64,000 bases of DNA from Aldersonia sp. NBC_00410 (GTDB taxonomy: Bacteria; Actinomycetota; Actinomycetes; Mycobacteriales; Mycobacteriaceae): the NCBI RefSeq assembly GCF_026342035.1, contig NZ_JAPENM010000002.1:186001-250000 (forward strand), in the 5' to 3' direction. Position 1 is the stretch's first letter; every line of letters begins with the position of its first letter. A program made the translations under genes and the position numbers. Below, piece by piece: positions 52,401 to 62,600 of the stretch. Under the pieces are notes generated by a model, which had not been told where the DNA came from, did no database searches, and saw only the letters and a program-made list of their open reading frames with translations.

Positions 52401-55400
52401 AAATCCTCGCCCGGACCGGCTCGCAAATGTCGGCCACAAGCGCCCGCAAGCACTCTGGCGACCCCCGCCCGCGTCTCGCTCACGCGGTATCGGCATACAC
52501 CGACGCCGTCGGAACTGCAGCCGAATACATGGTCGGTGCGGACGTATTGGACCGCATCGACGACGCCGCCACTGCAGTCTTCGACGGTGCGCGCAGCTAC
52601 GACCTCACCACCGACACGGCCTGGCCAGTGTTGCGTAGGCACCTCGCCACAATCGCGGCAAGCGGCGCCGATCCGGTCATCGCACTACATGACGTCGCCG
52701 TCCCCAGGGAACTCGACAGTGCCATCGACCCCTCCGCAGTTCTGGACTGGAGGCTCGACCCGACAACTGAACACTCCGCCGGTCGGGGACCGCTGCCATG
52801 GTTGCGGGATGTTCCGTCAGCGCTGCGGAGCGACCCGCGCTGGGGCGAATACCTGGTGGCACGACGCGCATTGGTGGCCGATCTCATCAGCCAGGTACGT
52901 AGTCTCGCCGACGAATGGACCCCGAGTAGCGCGCCAGCGTGGGCGCGGCCGTTCGTTGGCACCGACGCCTCACCGCTGTTGGCCAGTCTCGCCGTCTGGC
53001 GATCCGCTATCGGCGTCGATGACCTCGATCGCCGCCCCACCGGCCCCGACAGATACGCGATCGCCGAGCGTCGCTACCAGAAGACTTTGGCGAAGCGAGC
53101 CGTCCGGGCAGTCGGGAATACCACTGCCTCGGCGGCACGGTGGAAACCGCTCGCGGACCGCGTCGATCCCCGCATTGCCCGCGACCCGTTCTGGCCGGTG
53201 CTGGCCGAACGATTCACCCTGGTCAAACAGATCGGGACCGACATCCACACCATGGTCGCCGATGCGGTGGCCGCAGCGCCGCTACCCGATCAGGTGCCTG
53301 CACAGGCCCTGTGGTGGCGCATATCTGCACGCCTCGAACCGGCCGTGCTGCACGCCTTCGACTCTGGTGCCCCGGTCACGCCGCTACGTCCGGAATGGGT
53401 GCACGCCCTCGCCGATGTCGTCGGCGAGGACCGCGCACAGAGGGTCATGGCTGACGCGGCATGGCCCAGCCTTGTAGCGGCGGTAGCTGCTGCCGATCCC
53501 GCCGAGTGGACACCGCACCAGTTGCTCGGCCTCGCTCACGAGATGGTTATCGGAGCAGGCGACGGGGATGTGCCTATTCGAGTCGACCAGCTCGCGACGG
53601 CGCTGTCCTGGCGGGTTGAAGCGGTACTTACCCACGCGCCGGACCGGCTGCCCGACCCAATCGAAGCGCCGCCCCATGACGAAGACCTCGTGCCGGAGCA
53701 CGGTGAGCAAGCCCCCGACTACCGCGATCACCGCCCGGACGATCTGTGGCTTCATACTCCAAGCGTCGAGGATGTCGACTACCTGGACAGCCTGCAGGAG
53801 CGCGAGCCACCCGACGACACCGATCCGCACGAGCTCGAACATGCCAACGAAAGCGACTTGGCTGGTGACGTACTCGCGATCATCGAGGACTGGTCCGCCA
53901 CCCTGCGTGAACACGACCGGTACTCCGACCTGCCGCCGCGCGAGCGGCTCGACCGATTGCGCGACGACTACGCCGCCGCGCAACAGGGCCAACGCACCCT
54001 GCGCGCCGCGATCCTCTCTCCCACCAACGACGGGCCGCACAGCCGTGCCGCAGATCCGCTCATCGTCGCGATGATGAAGCGCGCCGACGCCCAACGCCCC
54101 TACCAGGCTGCCGCGCACGAGGCGCTCCACATCTGGCGCGAAGCGGACCGCTCCGCCAAAGCTGCCGCCCGTGCCCTCACCGACGTGCGCCGATGCGCCG
54201 CAGACGAACGGGCCGCAGGCAATGACGATGACGCGTTGAGTCTCGATCTCGATGCAACGCTCGCCGAAATCGAGGCCGACTACCACCGCCACCACGCCGA
54301 AGCCACACGCGCCGACTACCTCACTGCTCAGGCCGCGCTCGACGAATTCGCCGGGGCCGACGGCGTGGTCACCACCGCCGACGCAATGCACGCGCGTCAG
54401 CTCGCGCTCGAACTCGACACCGCCGAACTCACCACTGCCACGCGCGAAACGCGCATCCTCGAAGGGCTCATCCTTCGTGCCGAACGTGCCGCCACGCGTG
54501 AACTCACCACGGTCAGCAGCTCCGATGTCCTCGACGGCTCGCCCAGCCTGCTCGGAAGTCCCCGTCCCCCAGGGCGACTCCATCCCACCGGCGTCGATCC
54601 CGGCGCCGCGTTCGATGCCGTCCCGTCGCCCAGTCCCGAGCAAGCATTCGGATTCGAGGCAGAGGCCGGCGGCGATGGCGCAGCCGTCCTCAACGACGCG
54701 GTGGTCGAGCAGATGCTCTCCGACCCGTTGCGGATGCCGCCCGACGACGCTCTCGACACCTACATCGCCGACCTCGAATCCGGTCTGGATGCGACTGACC
54801 CGGACACCCATCCGTGGCCCAGCCTGGCGGATTTCACGACCGATGGACGCAGCGCCGTCGAGACTGTGCTCGCTGCACACCGCGAACTCGACGAGCACTA
54901 CGCGCCGATCGAACGCGTTCATGAGGTTGAGCAACACCGCAACGACACCGAAACCGCGCTCCGCGCAGCCGAATCACGGCTCGCTGAACTCACCACCCAA
55001 CGCGGGTACCTCCCGCTGCACAAGCGGCAAGCCCGCCGAGAGCTCGAGGCGCAGATCGCCGCCGTGGCGGCCGAACACCAGACCGTGCGCGCCGCGTTCA
55101 TCGCTTCCGCCGACGCAGCCGTCGCTGCGGCCCGCAGTGTCGAAACGCCACACGCCCAATGGTGCGACATCGAGCGCCGCGCCACCGACACCACCACTCG
55201 CGCCGCCGAACTCGCCGACGCGCACACCCTCGACGCCGAGCGTCAAGCTCGTGTCGACTCCGCCCACCAGCAGCTGGCGAGCGATCGGCGCGACCTCGTT
55301 GCACAGCTTGTCGCCGCCCGTACCGAACGGGATCGGCGCCTCGGACGTACCGCCGAGCAACACGCAGCAGAAACCCAGATCCGCGGCGCCGAAGCCGAAC

Positions 55401-55492
55401 ACTTCAGTCCACCCGAGGCCACGGATTGGCAAACCGATCCGGGCTTAGACTCCGACGAAGGCCACAAAGTTGACCACGGACCGGAACGCTGA
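49421..55492 (+). CDS. MobF-family conjugative relaxase-helicase (TrwC/TraI-like)
   Basis: 2,023 residues. Relaxase domain: catalytic tyrosines Tyr37/Tyr38 in TLDEYYSARGESPGRW and the metal-binding histidines in FVHRDSRTGDPDWHVHVVIS near 266-285. RecD-like helicase: Walker A LAPAGSGKTTTMSVL near 615, Walker B LLVIDEAGLAGTENL near 700, VGDDRQQSSIAAGG near 730, and the SF1 motif YATTGASSQGITADTAHP near 925. The C-terminal about 1,000 residues are charged, helical, with a long coiled coil. It nicks oriT and unwinds the strand for transfer. GTG start, apparently leaderless. Much longer than TrwC (966), as is usual for actinobacterial plasmids. Confidence 0.95.
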   Translation: MTVTPKKLLAGDGYKYLPKQVAAHDSTELGRSTLDEYYSARGESPGRWLGTGLSAFTDIADGDVVSEAQMKALYGEGRHPNADAIEKELIARYIAEGKKPRAAAREALKATKLGAAYRVYTGASEFRQAVKKEFTDYSIGRGEHWNAPIPAEERARIRTEIAMTMFTEEIGRTPLNDTELSGWVARNNRQRTTAVAGYDLCFSPVKSVSALHAIAPGEVKERIERANWLALRDTLDHIEKNYAYTRTGTNGVAQVDVEGLIATAFVHRDSRTGDPDWHVHVVISNKVQTCGPDGQLRWLALDGTPIYKNAVAFSEYFNTRNELYLKEELGLRFAERPGTDPTKRPIREIVGVDHDLCRFWSSRREAIEVRRGQLAATFQAEHGREPTPVEAYDLAQEANLDTRPAKHEPRTEAEQRTAWRAEAIEILGSERALSDMVQAALHPLPADAVVTDAAWVDAASDRIIATVARSRARWQANHVRAEAQRILRAAEVPRAMADELAEQLVLAALDESRSVRLDHVEAIVEPPELRRNDGAGVYTRTGVQMYTTAAILAAEERLLGAARRRDGRVVDPATIDVALLEHLANNPDRPLKKGQEALVREFAGSGARVQLALAPAGSGKTTTMSVLSRAWISSGGTVLGLAPTGSAAGVLRDDIGAATDTVDKLTHVLAKMTSAVRSGRPVRIPKWVRDIDEKTLLVIDEAGLAGTENLDTVVRFALQRGASVRLVGDDRQQSSIAAGGVLRDIAAEVGAVTLNELIRFANPAEANATLALRDGDSAALGFYLDNQRIHTGDSAHVVDLAYRGWSSDREEGLDSIMLGPTREVVRNLNERARRDRLAMAGDTSVGRVVVLSDGLEASRGDVVITRNNDRRLAFSGTDHVRNGYRWTVTDVRPDGALDVRHVKSGLRTTLPAGYVAAHTELGYATTGASSQGITADTAHPIFLGSETREDLYTWMTRGKLANHAYLTTAVDGDPEKVLHPETLIPADGLDLLTEILARTGSQMSATSARKHSGDPRPRLAHAVSAYTDAVGTAAEYMVGADVLDRIDDAATAVFDGARSYDLTTDTAWPVLRRHLATIAASGADPVIALHDVAVPRELDSAIDPSAVLDWRLDPTTEHSAGRGPLPWLRDVPSALRSDPRWGEYLVARRALVADLISQVRSLADEWTPSSAPAWARPFVGTDASPLLASLAVWRSAIGVDDLDRRPTGPDRYAIAERRYQKTLAKRAVRAVGNTTASAARWKPLADRVDPRIARDPFWPVLAERFTLVKQIGTDIHTMVADAVAAAPLPDQVPAQALWWRISARLEPAVLHAFDSGAPVTPLRPEWVHALADVVGEDRAQRVMADAAWPSLVAAVAAADPAEWTPHQLLGLAHEMVIGAGDGDVPIRVDQLATALSWRVEAVLTHAPDRLPDPIEAPPHDEDLVPEHGEQAPDYRDHRPDDLWLHTPSVEDVDYLDSLQEREPPDDTDPHELEHANESDLAGDVLAIIEDWSATLREHDRYSDLPPRERLDRLRDDYAAAQQGQRTLRAAILSPTNDGPHSRAADPLIVAMMKRADAQRPYQAAAHEALHIWREADRSAKAAARALTDVRRCAADERAAGNDDDALSLDLDATLAEIEADYHRHHAEATRADYLTAQAALDEFAGADGVVTTADAMHARQLALELDTAELTTATRETRILEGLILRAERAATRELTTVSSSDVLDGSPSLLGSPRPPGRLHPTGVDPGAAFDAVPSPSPEQAFGFEAEAGGDGAAVLNDAVVEQMLSDPLRMPPDDALDTYIADLESGLDATDPDTHPWPSLADFTTDGRSAVETVLAAHRELDEHYAPIERVHEVEQHRNDTETALRAAESRLAELTTQRGYLPLHKRQARRELEAQIAAVAAEHQTVRAAFIASADAAVAAARSVETPHAQWCDIERRATDTTTRAAELADAHTLDAERQARVDSAHQQLASDRRDLVAQLVAARTERDRRLGRTAEQHAAETQIRGAEAEHFSPPEATDWQTDPGLDSDEGHKVDHGPER

Positions 55493-56288
55493 GCTTGTCT
55501 CCCCGAACCCAATAGAGCTCCGACGCAGCCTCAAATTGACGGCGGGCGCGCCGTCGACGCCAGTACGCGTCCGTTCTATGATGTGACGGCTTTCAATATG
55601 GGGAGGGCCCCCAGATCTGAACCAAGCGACGTGCAAATAGACCACCGGCTGCGTGGCGCGACCGGCGCAGGACCTGGTGCATTTACCCCGTGCGGCTCAC
55701 CGGCCGGGTAATCGCTCAGGTTTCGGCTACCTAGCGGCAGTTCCGACGAGTTCTAAGCGCGCGGAGGATTTCGGCTCGGTGGGCTGGGTCTGTTCCGTGC
55801 AGCGCGATAATCAGACAACCAACCTCACCGAGAGTGCGGATAGCGGCGCAGCCGACCGGAGCGAGCGCGCCGATGAGGAGGGTGTTGAGCGCAATGTCTG
55901 TCATGAACATTGCCGCGCGAACGCGCGCACTCCACAGTGCACAACTTATGTGATTTTCGTCACATAAGGGTTGCGACCGGACGTCGTAGTCCAGAAACGG
56001 GATGAACTCGCTCCACTCGTTTCCCACAGCCGGATAACGGGACCGGTCAGCTACAGGCCTGTTCTGGGCCAGCCGGACCAGTTAGAGCGCAGCCTGCTGC
56101 TCGGCGAACTGCTCCGCGTGCTTCTTCTTCGCCACATCATCAGTGTCGTCATCACGGCACCTTCCTCGCCGAGCATCGCTCACCGTGCCAGGCCGGAAAC
56201 ACCGTTAAGTCCACAGTCCCGGGTCTGGGGAAAGAGCCTCTCGCACCAAACAGATGTTGTTCGTGCTCTTCTGGGTAATGATCTGTGT
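55493..56288. other. Gene-free stretch
   Basis: About 0.8 kb between relaxase and hydrolase operon. No frame looks genuine; GTGCACAACTTATGTGATTTTCG then TCACATAAGGGTTG (about 55937) includes an inverted pair TTATGTGA/TCACATAA with a 7-base centre, a possible operator for a regulator. Confidence 0.5.
55948..55969. promoter_or_regulatory. Inverted repeat, possible operator or terminator
   Basis: TTATGTGA-TTTTCG-TCACATAA, eight perfectly paired bases around a six-base loop. The stem has little G+C, which argues for a protein-binding site more than a terminator. Confidence 0.5.
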
Positions 56289-57155
56289 ATGAATTGGCAT
56301 TCGCCCTATCGAGTCAGCGATCCGGATGGATGGGTTCTACTCGTTTCGCACGCCCCCCGGGTGACGCGTCTGGTCGTATTTGTGCATGGATTCAATGGGC
56401 GAGCTATTTCGACGTGGCGCAACGTCGCGGAGGCGAGCGAGCAACGTCAGTGGTGGCGCCAGGCGGACTTGTTATTCGTGGGGTATCCGTCGCTGAAGGA
56501 CAATGTGACGGCTGTGGCACACCGGTTGCGCAGGGAGTTGCCACGGTTTTATCCGCATCCGTTCGCCGAGGCGATGTACGTTTCTGCCGCCGAACATGGC
56601 GGCGACGCGGCGGGAGGCGTCCGGCCCCGCGAAAACGTCGATCCGTATGACGAGCTGCTCATGGTCGGTCATTCGCTTGGCGGCCTGATTGTCAGGCGAG
56701 CGCTGTGCGACGAAGCCGCCGAGCTGCAGGACGTCGCACACTCGCCGGGCCGAACCTCGCGGCGGGGTCTTCTCGACGCCCAGGTTCGGCTGTTCAGTCC
56801 CGCGAGTGCGGGATTTCGTGCCGCCGGTTTTCTTGGCTTCGCCAAGGCATTCGGAGTGTGGGCAGCGGTTGAACCGTTCCTTCGGCGGGCATCGGCTTAC
56901 ACCGACCTGCAGCCCGGTTCCGTAATTCTCACCGAGACGCGGACGCGAACTGAAAACTTGGTAGCGGCGAAAGGTTACGACGCGTTGCGGCCCCGAATAG
57001 TGTGGGCCAGTCCTGACGATGTCGTGATCGGTGAGCGGTATTCCACCGACTGGGTGGATAGCGCGTGGGACGGTAGGACGCATACCTCGGTCTGCAAGTC
57101 GTCCGCGGGTCGATTCGAACGTCCTTGGGACTTCATCGAAACAGGGAGACCTTGA
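56289..57155 (+). CDS. Alpha/beta hydrolase (lipase/esterase-like)
   Basis: 288 residues. LVVFVHGFNGRAISTW near 32 gives the oxyanion HGF, LLMVGHSLGGLIVRRAL near 130-146 the nucleophile elbow GHSLGG, and DDVVIGERYSTD and the late HTSVC the acid/His region. No signal peptide, so cytosolic. Its stop overlaps the next gene's start (TGATG), forming an operon of at least three genes, the third cut by an ISL3 remnant. Lipases with linked unknown partners occur in defence islands as membrane-damaging effectors; that role is speculative here. Confidence 0.8.
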   Translation: MNWHSPYRVSDPDGWVLLVSHAPRVTRLVVFVHGFNGRAISTWRNVAEASEQRQWWRQADLLFVGYPSLKDNVTAVAHRLRRELPRFYPHPFAEAMYVSAAEHGGDAAGGVRPRENVDPYDELLMVGHSLGGLIVRRALCDEAAELQDVAHSPGRTSRRGLLDAQVRLFSPASAGFRAAGFLGFAKAFGVWAAVEPFLRRASAYTDLQPGSVILTETRTRTENLVAAKGYDALRPRIVWASPDDVVIGERYSTDWVDSAWDGRTHTSVCKSSAGRFERPWDFIETGRP

Positions 57156-58111
57156 TGGCCGACACACCACCACCCGCCGCCGCTGCCGCTGCCGGCAACT
57201 ATCGACTGGCGGTTCTCCGAGCGAAGGTGTTTCGTCCGCTCGCTACGTACCTGAGCGGTATCCCGGGCAGTGATTTCCAGGCCGCGCTTCAGCTCGTCCA
57301 GTGGGAACTTATCGATGGCTTTCGACCGGAGGGCGTGGAAGACATCCCGCTAGATGCAGACAACTACCGGGCTCATGCTCAAAACCCCGAATTGTCGCAC
57401 GTTGCGACCGCAATCGCCCGCGCCACAGATGAGATGGCGTGGGTCACCGAGGGCGAGAAACGCGGCTACTATCCGAGCAGCAATCTGTGGGAAGTCGTCG
57501 TCTTGAGTGACGCTTTCCCGGGTGAGCGGTACGAAGTACTTATGTCCCTGGCCAGGAACGTGACCCCGTATGACGTGCGGTGGGGGGCACCGAGCTTCGC
57601 GGGTGAGCTTAGTGAGATTGAAGAGGCGATGACGCCGGCGTTCACGGAGTGTGCGAGACTGCTTCACTTCGCCGTCGAGGACGAGTGGCGAGCGGAGTTG
57701 TCTCGCGTGAATGGCTTGGCTGCGCAGTTGAAGCGCAGGCCGAACCTTTGTTTGTCGTCGGGGTCAGTCGACAGGCTCTCGTGGGCGTTGTCGGGATTTA
57801 ACGACTACGGAGTCGTGACGATGCCATCCGGGGCGCCGTCTATCTACGGACATCTTGTGTCCGAGGACTGGTGGAGTCCTGCTTTTCGTAGGCGCTTCAA
57901 CGAGATTCTGGACTCGCGGCAACGGATTGCGGCCGCAGCACCCTATCTCACCGAGAATCCTGCGGCGGCAGCCACCGTTGAACTGTCACTTCTTCTCGGC
58001 GAACAGTCCAGCGAGCAGGCTTCTGCGGCTAGTAGCTTCTTTGCCGTTCCTGAGTACGCCGACCGGACAGTCAAATTCGCGCACGGCGACCTGGGATGGC
58101 GGGCCGAGTGA
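57155..58111 (+). CDS. Unknown partner of the alpha/beta hydrolase
   Basis: 318 residues beginning MADTPPPAAAAAAGNYRLAV. Helix-rich with several Trp (VQWELIDGF, EMAWVTEGEKRGYYPSSNLW, SEDWWSPAFRRRFNEIL); a Gly/Ser loop (LCLSSGSVDRLSWALSGFND). No TM segment or catalytic motif recognised. Translationally coupled to the hydrolase, so probably its regulator, inhibitor or sensor. Confidence 0.7.
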   Translation: MADTPPPAAAAAAGNYRLAVLRAKVFRPLATYLSGIPGSDFQAALQLVQWELIDGFRPEGVEDIPLDADNYRAHAQNPELSHVATAIARATDEMAWVTEGEKRGYYPSSNLWEVVVLSDAFPGERYEVLMSLARNVTPYDVRWGAPSFAGELSEIEEAMTPAFTECARLLHFAVEDEWRAELSRVNGLAAQLKRRPNLCLSSGSVDRLSWALSGFNDYGVVTMPSGAPSIYGHLVSEDWWSPAFRRRFNEILDSRQRIAAAAPYLTENPAAAATVELSLLLGEQSSEQASAASSFFAVPEYADRTVKFAHGDLGWRAE

Positions 58112-58118
58112 GGATGGG

Positions 58119-58232
58119 ATGTCATTGTATGAATTACAACGCTTATCTCTCGCAGTAGATCTCAGCGAACCCGGAAGCCTGCCGCGGCAAACTGGCTCAT
58201 CCGGAAATGGAGTGCAGGGTAGGACGTGGTAA
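58119..58232 (+). pseudogene. Third gene of the hydrolase operon, truncated
   Basis: ATG 8 nt after the preceding stop, with GTGAGGATGGG before it; reads MSLYELQRLSLAVDLSEPGS then runs into unrelated sequence and stops after 37 codons where ISL3-related DNA begins. Confidence 0.5.
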
Positions 58233-58395
58233 CCCTGGTCATCGGATTGTGGTCGCTGACCTGAAGTGGGCCCGGGCAGTTGAGGATGCAGGTGTCGAAG
58301 CCGCATTCCTGCTACCCGGGGAGCCCTGTGTCAAGCCTGCGTCCTTGCCTGCTGCTGTTGTTGCCGACACGATCGTGCGGACCGTGGAATTGGGG

Positions 58396-58656
58396 GTGAC
58401 GATCACCGACGCGGCGCTCGACGGCGACACGACCGTGGTGTTCTGTGATCTGCTCGACGATGGAGCGCGGCAGTGTCCAGGGTGCGGACCGAGGGCATCT
58501 ACCGCGACACCGTGATCCGCAACGTCACCGACGTGCCGGTGGTCGGCCACCCGGTGCGACTGCGGGTGTGCGTACCGCGCGACCGCTGCATCACCCGTGA
58601 GTGTTCGCGGGTAGTGTTCGCCAGCCACAACACCATCGCACGCGCTCGGCACATGC
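58396..58656 (+). pseudogene. ISL3-family transposase, N-terminal fragment ending at a poly(T) run
   Basis: Reads ALDGDTTVVFCDLLDDGARQ and CPGCG, then one base shifted TEGIYRDTVIRNVTDVPVVG, HPVRLRVCVPRDRCITRECS: the zinc-finger N terminus of an ISL3 transposase. The shift at about 58487 fits a GGG read as GG. The fragment ends abruptly at 24 consecutive T residues. Confidence 0.65.
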
Positions 58657-58680
58657 TTTTTTTTTTTTTTTTTTTTTTTT
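58657..58680. repeat. Homopolymer run of 24 T
   Basis: An uninterrupted T24 in DNA that is otherwise about two-thirds G+C, with unrelated sequences on its two sides (ISL3 fragment left, plasmid backbone right). Confidence 0.95.
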
Positions 58681-58948
58681 CGCGCGCGGCCACGATGAGA
58701 GCGAGCGCCGGCGGCGAAAGCATTGATTCTGGAGTGTTATCCCCTGGCTTCCACGCACATGCGTCGCGCGGCGTGCACGGCGTCGCGTAGTGATTGCGTC
58801 CTCGGCGAAGCCTCGCCACGACAGCGGTGAGTCAGCGTTCGATCCTCGATGGGCGGGCCTGAGCAGGTGCGTATGCGCTCGGCACGCAGTATGACTCGAC
58901 CGCCGATCAGTGGGTGTCCAACGGCGAGCACGACGGTGACTTCCGTGC
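58681..58948. other. Gene-free stretch right of the poly(T) run
   Basis: About 270 bases; minus-strand frames here do not resemble proteins and no element was recognised. Confidence 0.35.
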
Positions 58949-59554
58949 CTACATGACGATACCGGGACGGTCAGTGGTGGAGGTGCCAACGCTCGGGACG
59001 TGGAACCGGTAACCATCAATATCCATCTGTAGCAACACTGTGGCTGGTTCGCGGAGTTCGGTGTTACGCCATCGGTGCAGCAGTTCGTTGATCGGGGCGG
59101 GCAGCGCCGCGTTGGAGATGTGGTCGCTCGCGTACCACCGCAACCGCGGCCCGGACTGGTCGGTGACGGTGTAGGGCCGCCAGTCGACGGCGTGACCGCG
59201 CTCAACGCGGACGGCGTCGACGAGGACGAGTCCATCGCTGATAGTAGTGAACTGGCCACCTGTGCCCAACTGGAGGCGACGCTCGTCCCAGGCGAGCAGG
59301 ACCCGGGTGGCGCGGTTGGCAGCAGCAGCCAAGCCGAGCTGCGCGATCGCCTCGAACCCATCGTCACCGCGGGCGTAGGCCCGGGGTGCGACCCGCGCGA
59401 GATAGGGCTCCGCAGCGAGGTCGTCGAAGCAGTGCACGACCACCGACAGCACACCGAGACGCCGCTCGATCAGTGTGGTTGCGGTCTGGGTGATGACGCG
59501 TCGTTGACGGTCCACACTGGCTAGCACGGCATCACGGCGACGGTCGGTGTTCAT
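58949..59554 (-). CDS. Plasmid-backbone protein of unknown function
   Basis: 201 residues, MNTDRRRDAVLASVDRQRRV and onward with an Ala/Arg-rich helical N terminus and a beta-rich C terminus (ATRVLLAWDERRLQLGTGGQ, LLQMDIDGYRFHVPS). It lies 94 nt after the giant helicase on the same strand and was probably transcribed with it. No family recognised. Confidence 0.65.
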   Translation of the reverse strand: MNTDRRRDAVLASVDRQRRVITQTATTLIERRLGVLSVVVHCFDDLAAEPYLARVAPRAYARGDDGFEAIAQLGLAAAANRATRVLLAWDERRLQLGTGGQFTTISDGLVLVDAVRVERGHAVDWRPYTVTDQSGPRLRWYASDHISNAALPAPINELLHRWRNTELREPATVLLQMDIDGYRFHVPSVGTSTTDRPGIVM

Positions 59555-59648
59555 GTCGCGGTCCTGCTTCCACTAGTGCGTTGACGTGGGCGGTTCTGAC
59601 CCGGTTGTAGCACGCGACACCGACAAAACCCGACATGGGGACTCGCCA

Positions 59649-62600
59649 TCACCAAGCGCTTAGCCCGTCGTCGCGCTCGGGTGCGTCGATGCCTTGATCG
59701 CGGTCGTACCCGGGCCGCGTGCGCCAGTCGCTGTCCTCGGCACCGGGATCGTGGTCGACCCGGGGGTCGATGAACGCCTGTCCGATCCCCCGCTCCACCA
59801 CTGGTTGTGCCGCATTCGCGGCGTCGGCAACTGCCTGTTGCCGTCGTTGGTCGTGCAACCGCGCGGCATCGCGTTGCCGCTCGGCCATGAGTTCGCGGAC
59901 CTCGTCGGCGTTGTCGAGGCCCAGCTCTTCGACGAGAGCCGGCGTGGGGTTGAGTATCAGGCTCCACCCATCCTCGCGGCCTTTGGCATCCAGGCGCGCG
60001 GCCCGGGCAGCGTGGCGTGCGAGCGCCTCGGGGCTGTTCTCCGCTTCCCTTAACTCAGAGCGCAATTGGTGCAACTCCGCCGAGAGATCCTGGAGCCGGG
60101 CGGCATGCCGGAAGTCGACGCTCGGTGTGTTCTCCAGATGCTGAAGCGTCCGGCGTTCCCGGTCGAGTTGGTACTCGGCTTTCGCCAGCACCGTGGCTGC
60201 GGAGGCGGCCATGTTCTCGATCCGCGTTAGGTTTCCGGATGCCTTCGCAGCCGCGGTCTTCGGGTCGACCGACCCGTATAAGTCGTCGGGCTCGTAGGCG
60301 CGCGCCGGGAGCGGCAGCCTCTCGAAGGATACGAACAGCTCGCCAGATATTGCCGAACGCGCCGCAATGAGGGAGTGCCCGGCGATCTCGCCAATCGGCC
60401 GGGTTACCTGCATACCTTTACTGTGCAGCACGGCGTGCGCGCTGCGCAGCTCGGTGGTCAACGCCTTCGAGGCGTCGGCGCGCCGCAGGTAACGCGTGCC
60501 GTCGATCGTGATGACGAAATCTTCGGCGGCGCACCACGCTTGCAGATCGGGTGCAGCGGCGGCGAGGACGCGGATACGTTCCTCGGCGGCCGGCACGACC
60601 GACCGCAGCCGCTCGCGGTCACGCTCGATGCTGCGTTGCTGGGCGAAGTGGACATCTGCCTGGGCTTGCAGATCCTGCACCTGCGAGTCGAGTTCGACCT
60701 GACGCAGGTAGCGCTGGTCCCCCGTGGCCAAAGCCTTGGTTAGAGCGGCATTTTCGGCGACGGAATCGGCGCCCAGGTCGGGTACACGCCGCATAGAGCG
60801 GTCTGCGCGCCGCAGCTGCTCGATGAAGTGCGCCTTGCGGTGCACGGTCTGCCACATCACGGTGTCGTAGGTCTTCTCCGCGACGTAGTTAAGGACACGG
60901 ACCTGAGGATTCTGGTTACCCTGACGGATGGCGCGGCCTTCGCGTTGTTCGAGGTCGGCCGGGCGCCACGGCACGTCGATGTGGTGCAAGGCAACAATGC
61001 GGTCCTGCACGTTCGTGCCTGTGCCCATTTTCTCGGTGGACCCAAGCAGCACCGCCACCCGGCCGTTGCGGCAATCCTCGAACAGCGCGGCCTTCTCGCC
61101 AGGTTTCGGGTAATCGTGCACAAACCGGATGACCGCAGGATCCATGCCACCCTCCACGAGGAGCGCTCGGATCGAGTGGTAGATCGACCATTCCCCACCG
61201 GATTTGGGTGTGGCGCGGTCACAGAACCCGACTTGCAAACCGCCGAGGATCGGCGAGGACGTTCCGAGCTTGTCTCGATAGGGCAGATCGCAGGTGTCGC
61301 GCCAGATTTGGAGCATGGTCTCGGCGACGACCACTGCGCGGATGGTGCCGGGGCCGGCTTGGTTCTCAGCGAGCAGTCCCTCCTCGTCCAGCATCAGCGG
61401 TGGGTCGTCGATGTCGAGGTGCACTGCCCGCGGGTCGAGGGAGGCGCTGCGACCGTGGTTTGCGATCACCAACGCGTTGTCGATGTCCGGGCGCGCGACA
61501 TCGGCGTGGTCGGCGCGCCACCCGAGGTCGGCGATGAAGTCGAGCACTTCCTGGGGCGGCTCGAACCCGATCACTTCGTTGGTGCCGCCGACCTTCTCGG
61601 GTAGCCGGGCTGGGACGCGTTCGCGGCCGACGAAGTCGGTGAACACGCTATTGATCGCGATCAGGTCCCCGACGTTGGTGAACTCCCCAACCCGCGTGAC
61701 CGGGCGCAACCGGCTGCCCGAGGCGTTCAGTTCGACCCGCTCCAGGGTGCTGGTGAACGTGGCGCCCCATTCGTCGATGTCGGAAACTTCGGCGTCGGCG
61801 AGCAGGTCGGGACGCAGATATGCCTGCATCACCCACAATTCGGCCAATGAGTTCGCTACCGGGGTGCCGGTCGCGAACGTGGTGACCCGTTCGACGTATT
61901 CATCGGCACCGACCCCCGCCGCCGCCGCATGGCGGCGACGCTGGTCGCGCAGGAAGCCGAGCTTCATCTGCAGATCCAAAGCCTGATCCGAGCCTGAGCA
62001 CGCCAATTCCTGCACTCCGGAGGCGCGGATGAGGTTCTTGAACGCATGCGCCTCGTCGATGAACAAGTAGTCGCAGCCCGAAGATTCGAACGTCAGACCA
62101 GTGTCCTTGCCGGCGCTGTCGAGTGCGTCTTCCAGTTTCTCCTGCAGCACTGCCTTGGCCTTCTCGATCGCTTTGACCGACTCGTCATGGCTTGCCTTGG
62201 TCTCGTCGAGCGCGGCGATCTGGGTGCGGATGAACTCGATGCGGGTCGAGTTGGATACGTTGACCCGCACGAACACCGACAGTGGCACGATCACCATGTC
62301 CCAGTCCTGGGAAGCCGACTGGGCGAGGAATACCCGCCGCATCTCCGCGTCGGTCGCGGCCGCCCCGGAGAGCACGTTCGCTCCGGGATACCACTGCTTG
62401 GCTTCTCGGGACAACTGATCGACGATATGGTTCGGAACCACGATCCACGGTTTGCTCACCAGCCCGAGACGTTTGAGTTCCATTGCGCCCATGAACATGG
62501 TGCCGCTCTTCCCTGCGCCGACTACGTGATCGAGCAGCACAGTCGGCTCGGACACGATGCGCGCCACCGCATTGCGTTGGTAGTCGTATGGCGCGTACTG

